A DNA stretch of 64,000 bases from Saccharopolyspora phatthalungensis (lineage in GTDB: Bacteria; Actinomycetota; Actinomycetes; Mycobacteriales; Pseudonocardiaceae), in NCBI RefSeq assembly GCF_014203395.1, contig NZ_JACHIW010000001.1, positions 4,881,501 to 4,945,500 on the forward strand. Direction: 5' to 3'. The stretch's first letter is position 1, and every line of letters starts with the position of its first letter. Under the pieces are notes generated by a model. That model had not been told where the DNA came from, did no database searches, and saw nothing but the letters and a program-made list of their open reading frames with translations. Below are positions 1-8,005 of this stretch, piece by piece. The translations under genes and the position numbers were made by a program.

Positions 1-2
1 GA

Positions 3-383
3 CTGGCCGGGTCGCACGGTTTCTCGGAGTGCAGTGGGGCCAACACCGAGCAGGACGTCATCGAGTACCGCGAGGGCAACATGGACTTCGCAGTGATCAA
101 ACTGCCTGGATTGAAGAAGTTCGGCGATATCACCCTGAAACGGGGCTTCACCACCAACCGGGAGCTGTGGGAGTGGCGGCGCGCGGTACTGGAAGGCACC
201 GTCGTGCGTCGCACCGGCCACATCGTGCTCAACGACGAGGCAGGCAAGCCCGCACTGCGCTGGAAGTTCACCAACGCCTGGCCGAAGCAGTACTCCGCGC
301 CCTCGCTGAGCGGCACCGCCACCGAGGTGGCGATCGAGGAACTGGTGCTGGTCGTGGAAAGCTTCGAGCTGGACGCGGCGTAA
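3..383 (+). CDS. eCIS/phage-tail inner tube protein (gp19 family), 5' end outside window
   Basis: This is the C-terminal part of a tail tube protein, which would stack as hexameric rings to form the inner tube of a contractile injection system. The frame is open from base 3 to a TAA at 381-383 and is cut by the window edge; about 126 codons remain of a family that is usually near 145-150. The motif GFSECSG near the left edge, the EYREGN stretch and the later KLPGLKKFGDITLKRG are the classic gp19-family sequence. An internal ATG at 81 is not the start, because the family motif lies upstream of it. The sheath gene starts 1 base after the stop, as expected for the tube-sheath pair (Afp1-Afp2 order). 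Family is certain; the exact N-terminus cannot be seen. Confidence 0.93.
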   Translation: MAGSHGFSECSGANTEQDVIEYREGNMDFAVIKLPGLKKFGDITLKRGFTTNRELWEWRRAVLEGTVVRRTGHIVLNDEAGKPALRWKFTNAWPKQYSAPSLSGTATEVAIEELVLVVESFELDAA

Positions 384-384
384 C

Positions 385-2055
385 ATGCGCGGCCACTCGA
401 CCAGCACCGTGCTCTCGAATCCGCTTGGCGCGCACCGTACCCCGGGTGTGCGGATGGAATGGCTGGACGCCGCACCGCAGGGCCGCAGTGTCGTGCCGAC
501 CGATGTCGCCGGTTTCGTCGGCGTGGCCGAGCGCGGACCGCTGCACAGTGCGGTCCGGGTCGATGGCCTGAGCCAGTTCCAGGGGGTGTTCGGCAGGACG
601 CTTCCGTATGCCTACCTCGCGTACGCGGTGGAGGCGTTCTTCGCCAACGGCGGCAACCGATGCTGGGTCGTCCGGGTCGCCAACCCGGACGACGCCGTGG
701 CCGCCAGCGCGATAGTGCCGGTCGGGGACGCCGATACCGCGTTGGTGGTGACCGCCTGCAGTCCTGGCTCCTGGGGTAATGCGGTTGAGTGCCATGTGCG
801 GCCGATGATGCACGGAAGATTCGTGCTGGAACTGCGCTGTGGTGGGGTTCGCGAGGTCTGGCGTGGGCTGGCGAGCGCCCCGGACGCCTTGGCTGGCCGA
901 GACCCGATCGCCGTCCTCAACGACCTGCAGACCGGTTCCCGGTTGGTGACGGTGCGGTGGTGGGCCGACGGTGTGGGGAATCCGGCGGGCGCCGTGGGGT
1001 ATCCGTCAATCGGCTCCGCCGACGGCGTGCTGCTCACCGGCGGTGCCGACGGTCTGACCACCCTGCGTCCCGAGCATTTCGGCGCGGAGCCGACCCGATG
1101 GGGCGTCGAGGCGCTTGACCTGGTCGACGAGGTCTCCTTGGTGAGCGTGCCGGACTGCTTCTCGCCTCCGGCGTCACAGCGCGGGGTGCCCAGCCCGCGG
1201 CCTTGCGCCCCAAAGTCCTCAGTGGAGCTTCGTCCGCCGCGCCCGGTGTTCGACCTCGAGGCGGTCGCCCGGGTGCAGCAGGCCGCGGTCTGGCACTGCG
1301 AACGGCGGAAAGACCGGGTCGCTCTCTTGGACGTCCCCCGCGAAGGCGCGGACGGTCTCCCCGCGGGCACGGCCGACGTGATCGCGTGGCGAGACCAGTT
1401 CGACTCTTCCTACGCCGCGTTGTACCACCCCTGGATCGTGGTGCCCGACCGAAACGTGACCAGCCGGACCCTTGTCCCGCCCAGTGGCCACGTCGCCGGG
1501 CTGTGTGCGTTGGGAGACAACACGACCGGCGTGCACAAGGCCCCGGCGGGCAGCGTGCTCCAACTGGCCATCGACACGGCCGTCGACCTGGACGCGGTGG
1601 AGCACGGCGACCTCGACCACGCCGGCGTCAACGTGATCCGGATGGCACGCGGTGTCCGGGTGCTCGGCAACCGGACCCTGACCAAGCGGCACTCGTGGTT
1701 GGGGCGGCTGAACGTGCGGCGGCTGCTGGTGGCCTTGGAGGAACAGGTCGCCGTGGAGACCGCGTGGACCACGTTCGAGGCCAACGGGACCAGACTCTGC
1801 GGAGAGCTGGAAAGTTTGGTGCGCGATGTCCTCGAAGATGCCAGGCGCAGGGGGCTGCTGGTCGGTGCGACACCGGACGAGGCGTACTCGGTGTGCTGCG
1901 ACGAGTCCGTCAATCCTCCTGCGGAGCTGGCCGAAGGCAGGATCGTCTGTCTGATCGGGATTCGGCCACCACCGCCGGCCGAGTTCCTGGTGGTCCGAAT
2001 GGTCCGGACCCCGGCGGGTGTGCTGGCCGAGCAGCCGGGAGGCGGCGATGGCTGA
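385..2055 (+). CDS. Contractile tail sheath protein
   Basis: Predicted sheath subunit (556 aa) that surrounds the inner tube and contracts to drive it forward. Near the N-terminus HRTPGVRMEW matches the conserved TPGVYVEE region of sheath proteins, and residues about 35-95 contain the domain with VPTDVAGFVGVAERGP and the NGGNRCWVVRV strand. The C-terminal third (RNVTSRTL, GVNVIRMARGVRVLGNRTL, and WLGRLNVRRLLVALEEQV) is the conserved handshake and core domain shared by phage and eCIS sheaths. It lies between two tube genes and overlaps the second one by 8 bases. Only one sheath gene is visible, whereas Afp and PVC carry three. The start at 385 is the first ATG after the tube stop. Confidence 0.95.
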   Translation: MRGHSTSTVLSNPLGAHRTPGVRMEWLDAAPQGRSVVPTDVAGFVGVAERGPLHSAVRVDGLSQFQGVFGRTLPYAYLAYAVEAFFANGGNRCWVVRVANPDDAVAASAIVPVGDADTALVVTACSPGSWGNAVECHVRPMMHGRFVLELRCGGVREVWRGLASAPDALAGRDPIAVLNDLQTGSRLVTVRWWADGVGNPAGAVGYPSIGSADGVLLTGGADGLTTLRPEHFGAEPTRWGVEALDLVDEVSLVSVPDCFSPPASQRGVPSPRPCAPKSSVELRPPRPVFDLEAVARVQQAAVWHCERRKDRVALLDVPREGADGLPAGTADVIAWRDQFDSSYAALYHPWIVVPDRNVTSRTLVPPSGHVAGLCALGDNTTGVHKAPAGSVLQLAIDTAVDLDAVEHGDLDHAGVNVIRMARGVRVLGNRTLTKRHSWLGRLNVRRLLVALEEQVAVETAWTTFEANGTRLCGELESLVRDVLEDARRRGLLVGATPDEAYSVCCDESVNPPAELAEGRIVCLIGIRPPPPAEFLVVRMVRTPAGVLAEQPGGGDG

Positions 2056-2488
2056 GCTGGGCACGCAGACCTACCCGTTCGTTGGCTTCCGGTTCGAGGT
2101 GCGACTGGACGCGCTTCCGGTCGGTGGGTTCAGCGAGTGCGGCGGCCTGCGGCTGCGCACCGAGATCCAGGACTTCATTGAGGGCGGGCTGAACACCCAC
2201 GTGCACAAGCTGCCCGTGCGGGTTACGCAGAGCGACATCACCCTGCGGCGCGGGGTGGCGGACCGGGTGCTGTGGGACTGGTATGCCGAGCTGACGGCAG
2301 GAACCGTCCGCCGGCGCGGCGGCGCGATCCTGGTGCGCGACGCGAGCGGTAGCAACGTGGTGGCCGAATGGCGGTTCCAGCGTGCCCTGCCGGTGACCTG
2401 GATCGGCCCGGAGCTCGACGCGGCGCAGAGCCGGGTCGCGGTGGAGACGATCGAACTGGCCCACGAGGGTCTTGAGCGGAGGAGATGA
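2048..2488 (+). CDS. Second tail tube / tube-initiator protein (gp19 family)
   Basis: A 146-residue paralogue of the tube protein, probably the baseplate-proximal tube initiator (Afp5-like). GFRFEVRLDALPVGGFSEC near the start and a LRRGVADRVLWDWYAEL segment are gp19-family signatures. The start at 2048 is chosen over upstream TTG/GTG codons because GGGAGG lies just before it (2038-2043) and the first residues, MAELGTQTYPF, fit the family. It overlaps the sheath stop by 8 bases and its own stop by ATGA with the next gene, so the genes are translationally coupled. It differs from the first tube by a loop HKLPVRVTQSD in place of KLPGLKKFG, consistent with a specialised adaptor ring. The initiator role is inferred from order. 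Confidence 0.9.
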   Translation: MAELGTQTYPFVGFRFEVRLDALPVGGFSECGGLRLRTEIQDFIEGGLNTHVHKLPVRVTQSDITLRRGVADRVLWDWYAELTAGTVRRRGGAILVRDASGSNVVAEWRFQRALPVTWIGPELDAAQSRVAVETIELAHEGLERRR

Positions 2489-2691
2489 CAGCCGTGCCAC
2501 TGCACATCGAGAACCTGACCAGTCAGGTGCGCACCCAACCCGACAGTCCTTCGTGGACGGAGGTGGAGCTGGACCGGATCGTGGACCTGGTGGTCGCCCG
2601 GCTGGACCGCGACCGGCGGGCCGCCGCGATGCTGGCGGAGGCCACCGGCTTATGGCCGGACGCCGGTGGCCGTCGGTCGAGCGCAGGCTAA
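2485..2691 (+). CDS. Small eCIS protein, DUF5908-like (Afp6 position)
   Basis: A 68-residue protein starting inside the stop of the second tube gene (ATGA). It begins with a short beta-like stretch VPLHIENLTSQV, followed by an acidic/basic helix (TEVELDRIVDLVVARLDRDRRAAAMLAEA). Position and N-terminus resemble the small DUF5908 proteins that sit between the tube initiator and the LysM protein in Afp/PVC-type loci. Their role is poorly known; a chaperone or minor baseplate part has been suggested. The assignment rests mainly on gene order. Confidence 0.6.
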   Translation: MTAVPLHIENLTSQVRTQPDSPSWTEVELDRIVDLVVARLDRDRRAAAMLAEATGLWPDAGGRRSSAG

Positions 2692-2703
2692 GCGGTCCAG
2701 CCG

Positions 2704-3381
2704 ATGACCCTGACCAAGATCCACTTCGAGGTCCTGGACAAGGCCGCCGTCGACCGGGCGCGTGGCCTGCTCGACCAGTTCGACGCCCAGTTCAACCCGG
2801 CCGACTACACCCTGGCCAAGGGCGCCCAGTTCGCCGAGATCGGCATCCCCGGGGTGGACTCGCCGATTCTCCAGTTCGTCCGGGGCGACACCGAGCGGCT
2901 GACCCTGGAGCTGCTGTTTGACACCACCGATTCCGGCATGGGCGACAAGGCGGTCGACGTGACCACGCTGACCAGGCACGTCTACCAGCTCGTCAAGATC
3001 CAGCCGGCGACCCATGCCGCCCCCCGGTTCCGGGTCACCTGGGGCAAGGGACTGTCGTTCACCGCCGTGGCCGAGCAGGTGCAGCAGCGCTTCACCCTGT
3101 TCAGCCCGGCGGGAATCCCGCTGCGGGCGACGGTGACCCTGTCCATGCGGGAGTACAAGTCGCTGGAGACCCAGCTCGCCGAGCTGAAGCTCCAGTCCCC
3201 GGATCACACCAAGATCCGGGTCATCGCCCGGGGGGACACGCTGGCCGGCGTCGCGGCCGAGGCATACGACGATCCCCGGCACTGGCGAATGATCGCCGAC
3301 GCCAACCCCGGCGTCGATCCGAGGCGACCAGAGCCGGGCACCCTGCTGGAGATTCCTCCGCTCCCGTTGGGGACCTCATGA
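2704..3381 (+). CDS. LysM-domain eCIS baseplate protein (Afp7-like)
   Basis: A 225-residue baseplate protein with a C-terminal LysM domain (residues about 172-222: IRVIARGDTLAGVAAEAYDDP, HWRMIADANPGVDPRRPEPG, LLEIPP). The N-terminal 150 residues resemble the gp53/T4-like domain of Afp7 and phage LysM tail proteins (FNPADYTLAKGAQFAEIGIPG; LFDTTDSG). In eCIS particles this protein clamps the tube-baseplate junction, and the LysM does not need to bind peptidoglycan. It is separated from the small upstream protein by 12 bases and overlaps the hub gene by ATGA. The start ATG at 2704 gives the usual family N-terminus MTLTKIHFEVL. Confidence 0.92.
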   Translation: MTLTKIHFEVLDKAAVDRARGLLDQFDAQFNPADYTLAKGAQFAEIGIPGVDSPILQFVRGDTERLTLELLFDTTDSGMGDKAVDVTTLTRHVYQLVKIQPATHAAPRFRVTWGKGLSFTAVAEQVQQRFTLFSPAGIPLRATVTLSMREYKSLETQLAELKLQSPDHTKIRVIARGDTLAGVAAEAYDDPRHWRMIADANPGVDPRRPEPGTLLEIPPLPLGTS

Positions 3382-4451
3382 GCACCAGCCAGGCGATCTA
3401 TCAAGACCAGGACTTCTACGTTCCGGCGTTCGAGGTGAACCCGCCGGGTAAACGGATGCCGCGCGACGTGCTGCACGACGTGCTGGACGTGACCTACCGC
3501 GACGGTATCGACGAAGTCGACAGCTTCTCGATCACGGTGAACAACTGGGACAGTGCAAAAAGGACATTCAAATATAGCGACAGCGCCACGTTCCTGCCCG
3601 GCAAGAAACTGGAACTGTGGGTCGGCTACCGGGGCAAGGGCGCACTGAGCCGGCTGATGACCGGCGAGATCACCGCGATGCGACCGAGTTTCCCGGCCTC
3701 CGGCCGGCCGACGTTGGTGGTGACCGTGCTCAACCTGCTGCATCGGTTGCGCGACAAGCAGAACACCTTCGTTTACGAGAACAAAACCGACAGCCAGATC
3801 GCCAAGCAGGTCGCCGACCGGCTCGGTGTGCCGATCCGCACCGCGCCCGCGGCCGAACAACCGTATCCCTACCTGTTGCAGGACAACGAGTACGACGTGC
3901 TGTTCCTGATGAGACTGGCCGCGCGGGCCGGCTACGACCTGTGGGTGGACGAGGAGCGCGGCGGTGGCAAGGCCATGCTGCACTTCGAACCATCGGCCGC
4001 GGCCGGTCGGGTCGACTACCGGTTGACCTGGGGCAAGTCGTTGATCGAGTTCGAGCCGACGCTGAACACCGCGCGGCAGGTCAACGAGGTGGTGGTGCGG
4101 GCGTGGGATCGCAGGCGCAAGAAGCAGATCACCGCGACCGCGAAACGGGGGGCCTCCGGCGACCCGGCCGTGCGGGCCGCGTTCGCCGGCCGGGGCGAGG
4201 TCATATCCGCCGTGGTCGCCAGTGAGCAGGAGGCACACCGGATCGCCAAGGACCGGCTCGCGGAGATCGGGCAGAGCATGGTTCAGGCCACCGGGTCCAC
4301 GGTCGGCCTGCCGGAGCTGAGGGCCGGCCGCAAGGTACGCATCGACGGGCTCGGCCGTCGGTTCGACGGCACCTACTTCGTCACGGGAACCCGGCATTCG
4401 CTGGGTGATTCGGGCTACCGCACCTCCTTCGACTGCCGCCGAGAGGACTGA
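3378..4451 (+). CDS. Tail hub protein (gpD / VgrG N-terminal domain)
   Basis: A 357-residue phage late control D family protein, predicted to form the trimeric hub at the centre of the baseplate. Recognisable parts are the N-terminal beta-barrel (VDSFSITVNNWD; FLPGKKLELWVGYRG), the LMTGEITAMRPSFPASGRPTL strand region, and the second barrel with LLQDNEYDVLFLMRLAARAG. The C-terminus ends with GRKVRIDGLGRRFDGTYFVT, typical of the family. In Afp8 and VgrG the hub and spike are one chain; here the OB/spike part is the separate next gene. The start codon lies in the ATGA overlap with the LysM gene. Confidence 0.93.
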   Translation: MSTSQAIYQDQDFYVPAFEVNPPGKRMPRDVLHDVLDVTYRDGIDEVDSFSITVNNWDSAKRTFKYSDSATFLPGKKLELWVGYRGKGALSRLMTGEITAMRPSFPASGRPTLVVTVLNLLHRLRDKQNTFVYENKTDSQIAKQVADRLGVPIRTAPAAEQPYPYLLQDNEYDVLFLMRLAARAGYDLWVDEERGGGKAMLHFEPSAAAGRVDYRLTWGKSLIEFEPTLNTARQVNEVVVRAWDRRRKKQITATAKRGASGDPAVRAAFAGRGEVISAVVASEQEAHRIAKDRLAEIGQSMVQATGSTVGLPELRAGRKVRIDGLGRRFDGTYFVTGTRHSLGDSGYRTSFDCRRED

Positions 4452-4459
4452 GAGCACAA

Positions 4460-5116
4460 ATGCCACATTTCGCCGGACAGGGCCTGCTGGTCGGTCTCGT
4501 GATCGACCTGAACGATCCGGAACACCTCGGCCGGGTGAAGGTCAGCTACCCGGAACTGGGCGACGCGCGCAGCGACTGGGCCAGGCTGGTCACCCCCATG
4601 GCGGGCAAACGCCGGGGAATGGTGTTCCGCCCGGAAACCGGCGACGAGGTGCTGGTCGGCTTCCTCCAGGGCGACAGCCGTGCGCCCTACGTCCTCGGCT
4701 CCGTGTGGAACGCCGCCGACCCGCCCCCGGCCGACGACGGCAAGGCAACCGAGAACAACTGGCGGTTCATCACCTCCCGATGCGGCCACGTGATCCGGTT
4801 CGACGACACGCCGGGCAAGGAGAAGGTCGAGGTGATCGACAAGGACAAACGGTGCTCGGTGACCATCGACAGCACCAGGAAGCAGATCACGATCAAGGCG
4901 GGCTCCGGCGGCATCACACTGTCCGCACCGGAAGGAACCATCACGCTGTCGGGCAAGACCATCGAGCTCGACGCGACCACCACCCTCAAGGCGAAGGCCG
5001 GTCAGAGCCTCGGATTGACCGCGGGCACGTCACTGGAAGCCGAAGCCAACACCACATTGTCCGCCACCGCCGTGCGGGAGGTCACCATCCGCGGCCGGAC
5101 CGTGGACATCAATTAG
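4460..5116 (+). CDS. Baseplate spike protein (gpV / gp5 OB-fold plus beta-helix)
   Basis: A 218-residue spike. Residues 1-95 form the OB-fold (VGLVIDLNDPEHLGRVKVSYPE; GMVFRPETGDEVLVGFLQGD; APYVLGSVW). The rest is a repetitive beta-helix of short strands (SVTIDSTRKQITIKAG, ITLSAPEGTITLSGKTIELD, TLKAKAGQSLGLTAG, SLEAEANTTLSATAVREVTI) as in gp5/VgrG needles. It follows the hub by 8 bases, and the two together replace the fused hub-spike of Afp8. It should cap the tube and carry the PAAR tip encoded next. The ATG at 4460 is preceded by an AGAG-rich weak ribosome site; no better start exists. Confidence 0.93.
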   Translation: MPHFAGQGLLVGLVIDLNDPEHLGRVKVSYPELGDARSDWARLVTPMAGKRRGMVFRPETGDEVLVGFLQGDSRAPYVLGSVWNAADPPPADDGKATENNWRFITSRCGHVIRFDDTPGKEKVEVIDKDKRCSVTIDSTRKQITIKAGSGGITLSAPEGTITLSGKTIELDATTTLKAKAGQSLGLTAGTSLEAEANTTLSATAVREVTIRGRTVDIN

Positions 5117-5151
5117 AGAGCGTTTCGGCGGTAGCTGAGTCCCACACCGCA

Positions 5152-5167
5152 AGCGGCTTACGCCGCT
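5152..5167 (+). other. Small hairpin between spike and PAAR genes
   Basis: AGCGGC, loop TTAC, GCCGCT form a perfect 6-bp stem in the 98-base gap between the spike stop and the PAAR start, one of the largest gaps in the operon. There is no T-tract. It might partly attenuate transcription or protect the upstream mRNA; this is a structural observation only. Confidence 0.3.
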
Positions 5168-5214
5168 GATGAAACAGACCCTAAGCACGATGGCTCCTGG
5201 AGGGAAGACAGCTC

Positions 5215-5604
5215 ATGGGCAAGCCGGCGGCGAAGCTCGGGGACCGGGTCACCGGGACGGACACCCACCTGGTGCAACCACCCGGCCCGGTGCAACCGAG
5301 CCCGGTGCCGTTGCCTTTCAACGGCACGCTGCTCGGGCAGCTGTCCCGGACCGTCCGGATCGAGAGCCGGCCCGCGGCCACCGTCGGCAGTACCGCGACG
5401 AACCTGCCCCCGCACATCCCGCCGGTTGGGACATTCGTCAAACCGCCGACCAACGAGGGCCGGGTGATGCTCGGCAGCCTTACCGTCCGGATCAACGGCA
5501 AGCCCGCGGCGCGTGCCGGAGACCCCGTGCTGACGTGCAACGACCCGGTCGACCTTCCCGTCGGCAGGGTGCAGGCCGAAGGCACCGTACGGATCGGGGG
5601 CTGA
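5215..5604 (+). CDS. PAAR-domain spike tip protein
   Basis: A 129-residue PAAR-repeat protein predicted to sharpen the spike apex. It begins GKPAAKLGDRVTGTDTH and ends with the second PAAR-type segment RINGKPAARAGDPVLTCND, both characteristic of the family, with His, Cys and Asp side chains available for the usual metal at the tip. The proline-rich centre (VQPPGPVQPSPVPLPF) is a common feature of PAAR proteins in eCIS loci. GGAGGG lies about 10 bases before the ATG. There is no C-terminal toxin extension, so this copy looks structural. Confidence 0.93.
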   Translation: MGKPAAKLGDRVTGTDTHLVQPPGPVQPSPVPLPFNGTLLGQLSRTVRIESRPAATVGSTATNLPPHIPPVGTFVKPPTNEGRVMLGSLTVRINGKPAARAGDPVLTCNDPVDLPVGRVQAEGTVRIGG

Positions 5605-5606
5605 GC

Positions 5607-6026
5607 ATGGACATCGACATGCTCGGCAAGGGGATGGCGTTTCCGATCCGGTGGGATGTGGCCGGCCGGCCGCGGCTGGCCGCAGGATCGGAGAAGATTC
5701 AGCAGGGAATCTTGATGATCATGGCGACCGCGCTCGGGGAACGCGTCATGCGCCCCGACTTCGGTTGCGGCATCCACGATCTGGTGTTCCAGCCCAACAC
5801 CGCGACCCTGCATGGCGTGGTCATCGAGCAGGTCCGGGAGGCGCTCATCCGGTGGGAGCCCCGGATCGACCTGCTGGACGTGAGAGCCGAGGTACCGCCG
5901 GATACCCCGCACTGCCTGCTGATCCGGGTCGACTACCGGATCCGCGCGAACAACGCGACCCAGAACGTCGTCTATCCGTTCGTTCTTGGCGAGGGCGACG
6001 CCGCCGTGCCCGGAGGCGGGCGATGA
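5607..6026 (+). CDS. Baseplate wedge protein, gp25 family
   Basis: A 139-residue gp25-like wedge protein (Afp9 type) that links sheath and baseplate and triggers sheath polymerisation. The family core is clear: SEKIQQGILMIMATALGERVMRPDFGCGI, LHDLVFQPN-like segment, then EQVREALIRWEPRIDLLDVR and the terminal VDYRIRANNATQNVVYPF. The ATG at 5607 is two bases after the PAAR stop; a longer open frame extends upstream but contains no family sequence. The stop overlaps the next start by ATGA. Gene order here is PAAR then gp25, the reverse of Afp9-Afp10. Confidence 0.95.
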   Translation: MDIDMLGKGMAFPIRWDVAGRPRLAAGSEKIQQGILMIMATALGERVMRPDFGCGIHDLVFQPNTATLHGVVIEQVREALIRWEPRIDLLDVRAEVPPDTPHCLLIRVDYRIRANNATQNVVYPFVLGEGDAAVPGGGR

Positions 6027-8005
6027 CACTCGACTTCCCCAACCTGGACACCCGGACCTACGACGACCTGGTGGCCGAGGCGCGGCGGCGGATCGTCCGG
6101 TTCGTGCCGGAGTGGACCGACTTCAACGCCAGCGATCCGGGCACCGCGCTGGTCGAGTTGTTCTGCTGGCTGACCGAAACCCTGCTCTACGAGACCAACC
6201 GGATGCCGGACCTGGCCTACGTGAAGTTCCTCGAACTGGTCGGGTTCTCGCAGCATCCCGCGGTGCCGGCCGCCGTCGATCTCACGTTCGTGCCGATGGC
6301 CCAGGTGCCCGACGCGCGGGTGCCCAGCGGCACCCAAGCATCGGCCATCGGCGCCGACGGCTCACCGGTCGTGTTCGAGACCGACGAGGACCTGGCGCTG
6401 GTGTCCTATCCCCTGACGCACATCGGGGTCGCGCACCAGGGCCAGTACTCACCCGTGCTTCAGCCGTTGATGGACCCGCCGCCCACGTACCGGCCGTTCG
6501 GCTGCCGCCCCAAGCGCGGCGACGCGCTGTATCTGGGGTTCGCCCCGCTGGGTCCGGCCGCCGACGACACACCCGCGCCACCGGCCCGTTTCCCCGAACT
6601 GCTGCGGTTGCGGGTGACAGTGCCGCCGGAGGCGGGCCTGCTCCAGTCGCTCAGCGCGGCGGAGGCGGACGAGCTACCGGACCCGCCGGTGCAGTTGGCT
6701 TGGGAGTACCAGACGCATCGCGGTTCCGACACCTCCCTGGAGTGGCGGCCGGTGTCCGTGCTGAGCGATACGACCGGCCGGCTGACCCACGACGGCTACC
6801 TGGTGATTGCGGGCCCCCAGGACGTGCCCCTGACGTCGGTGCGCGAGGTCGATGGCGAGCGCTACTGGCTGCGGTGCCGACTGGCCAAGGGCGCCTACGC
6901 GGAGGAACTGGAACCGCTGGTCGAAGCGGTGTCGCTGAACACTGTCAGCGCCCGCAACCTGGACACCGAGCACGAGGAGCTGCTGGGACATTCCGAAGGG
7001 CACCCGAGCGAGACCTACCAGCTCCGGCAGACCCCGGTCGATCCGACCAGCGTCGTCCTGGAGACGCGTGCGGACGCCGGCCCCACCAGACGCTGGAACG
7101 CCAAGGCCGATCTGCTCTCATCCGGACCGGCCGATCCGGACTTCACGCTGGAACCCACCACCGGGGTGGTCACCTTCGGCGACGGCCGACGTGGCCTGAT
7201 TCCCCCGGCCAACGCGGAAATCGTGGCCGCGAGCTACCGCCACGGCGGTGGCGTCGCGGGCAATGTTCCCGCCGGGGCGGTGATGACCCTGCTGGCCGAA
7301 CTCCCCGGGGTCGACCATGTCACCAACCACCGACCCGCCACCGCTGGCGCCGACCGGCAGTCACTTGCGGAGCTCAAGACCTACGCGAAGGCGATGCTGC
7401 GCAGCCAACGCCGGGCGGTCACCGCCGAGGACTATGCCAGCTTCGCCCGGCAGGTTCCCGGGGTCGCCGACGCGATCGCCCGGCCGCTGGTCCACCCGGA
7501 TCATCCGGGCGAGCAGGTTCCCGGTGTGGTCACGGTCGTCATCGCCGCCCGCCGCGAGGCGTACGGGCCGCGCGTGGATCCGGTGCTACTCGCCAAGGTC
7601 TGCCGGTCGCTGGAGCGGGTCCGGGTGCTCGCCACCGAACTGCACGTCAGTCAGCCGGAGCTGGTTGAGTTCACGATCACGATCACGCTGCGGCGGCTTC
7701 CCCCGGACCGGACCGAGGATCAGGTCAGACAGGACGTGATCAAGGCGGTCAAGCGGTTCATGGACCCCTTCGCCCCCGGCCCGGGCGCGATGTTCCGCAC
7801 CGAGCTGCGGTTCGCTGACCTGTGGCGCGAACTGCTTTCGGTGACCGGGTTCCAGGAAGTGACCGACATCGAGATCGACGTGCAGCCCGCGCCTACGGAG
7901 ACGCCGAACCAGCAGACGTACACGGTGCGGCTCAAACCGGGCCAGCTCGCCGTGCTCAAACCCGACGGCGTCACGGTCACGTTCACGAAGGGCGAGGACA
8001 GATGA
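6023..8005 (+). CDS. Putative baseplate assembly protein J (gpJ / Afp11-like wedge)
   Basis: A 660-residue baseplate wedge protein. The N-terminus LDFPNLDTRTYDDLVAEARRRIVRFVPEWTD and NASDPGTALVELFCWLTETLLYETNR is the hallmark of the putative baseplate assembly family; the middle contains FTLEPTTGVVTFGDGRRGLIPPANAEI, the gpJ-like core GDGxxG. The C-terminal region (RSQRRAVTAEDYASFARQVPGVADA) matches gpJ proteins. It would pair with the next gene product to form the baseplate wedge around the hub. Both ends overlap neighbours by ATGA (6023 and 8002), so translation is probably coupled across three wedge genes. The start at 6023 is fixed by this overlap and the family N-terminus. Confidence 0.94.
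   Translation: MTLDFPNLDTRTYDDLVAEARRRIVRFVPEWTDFNASDPGTALVELFCWLTETLLYETNRMPDLAYVKFLELVGFSQHPAVPAAVDLTFVPMAQVPDARVPSGTQASAIGADGSPVVFETDEDLALVSYPLTHIGVAHQGQYSPVLQPLMDPPPTYRPFGCRPKRGDALYLGFAPLGPAADDTPAPPARFPELLRLRVTVPPEAGLLQSLSAAEADELPDPPVQLAWEYQTHRGSDTSLEWRPVSVLSDTTGRLTHDGYLVIAGPQDVPLTSVREVDGERYWLRCRLAKGAYAEELEPLVEAVSLNTVSARNLDTEHEELLGHSEGHPSETYQLRQTPVDPTSVVLETRADAGPTRRWNAKADLLSSGPADPDFTLEPTTGVVTFGDGRRGLIPPANAEIVAASYRHGGGVAGNVPAGAVMTLLAELPGVDHVTNHRPATAGADRQSLAELKTYAKAMLRSQRRAVTAEDYASFARQVPGVADAIARPLVHPDHPGEQVPGVVTVVIAARREAYGPRVDPVLLAKVCRSLERVRVLATELHVSQPELVEFTITITLRRLPPDRTEDQVRQDVIKAVKRFMDPFAPGPGAMFRTELRFADLWRELLSVTGFQEVTDIEIDVQPAPTETPNQQTYTVRLKPGQLAVLKPDGVTVTFTKGEDR

Noticed and set aside
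3204..4466. Long minus-strand open frame (420 codons) opposite the hub gene
   Set aside because: Shadow frame of a high-GC gene: composition is Arg/Gly/Val-rich without any family motif, and the plus strand encodes clear LysM and hub proteins.
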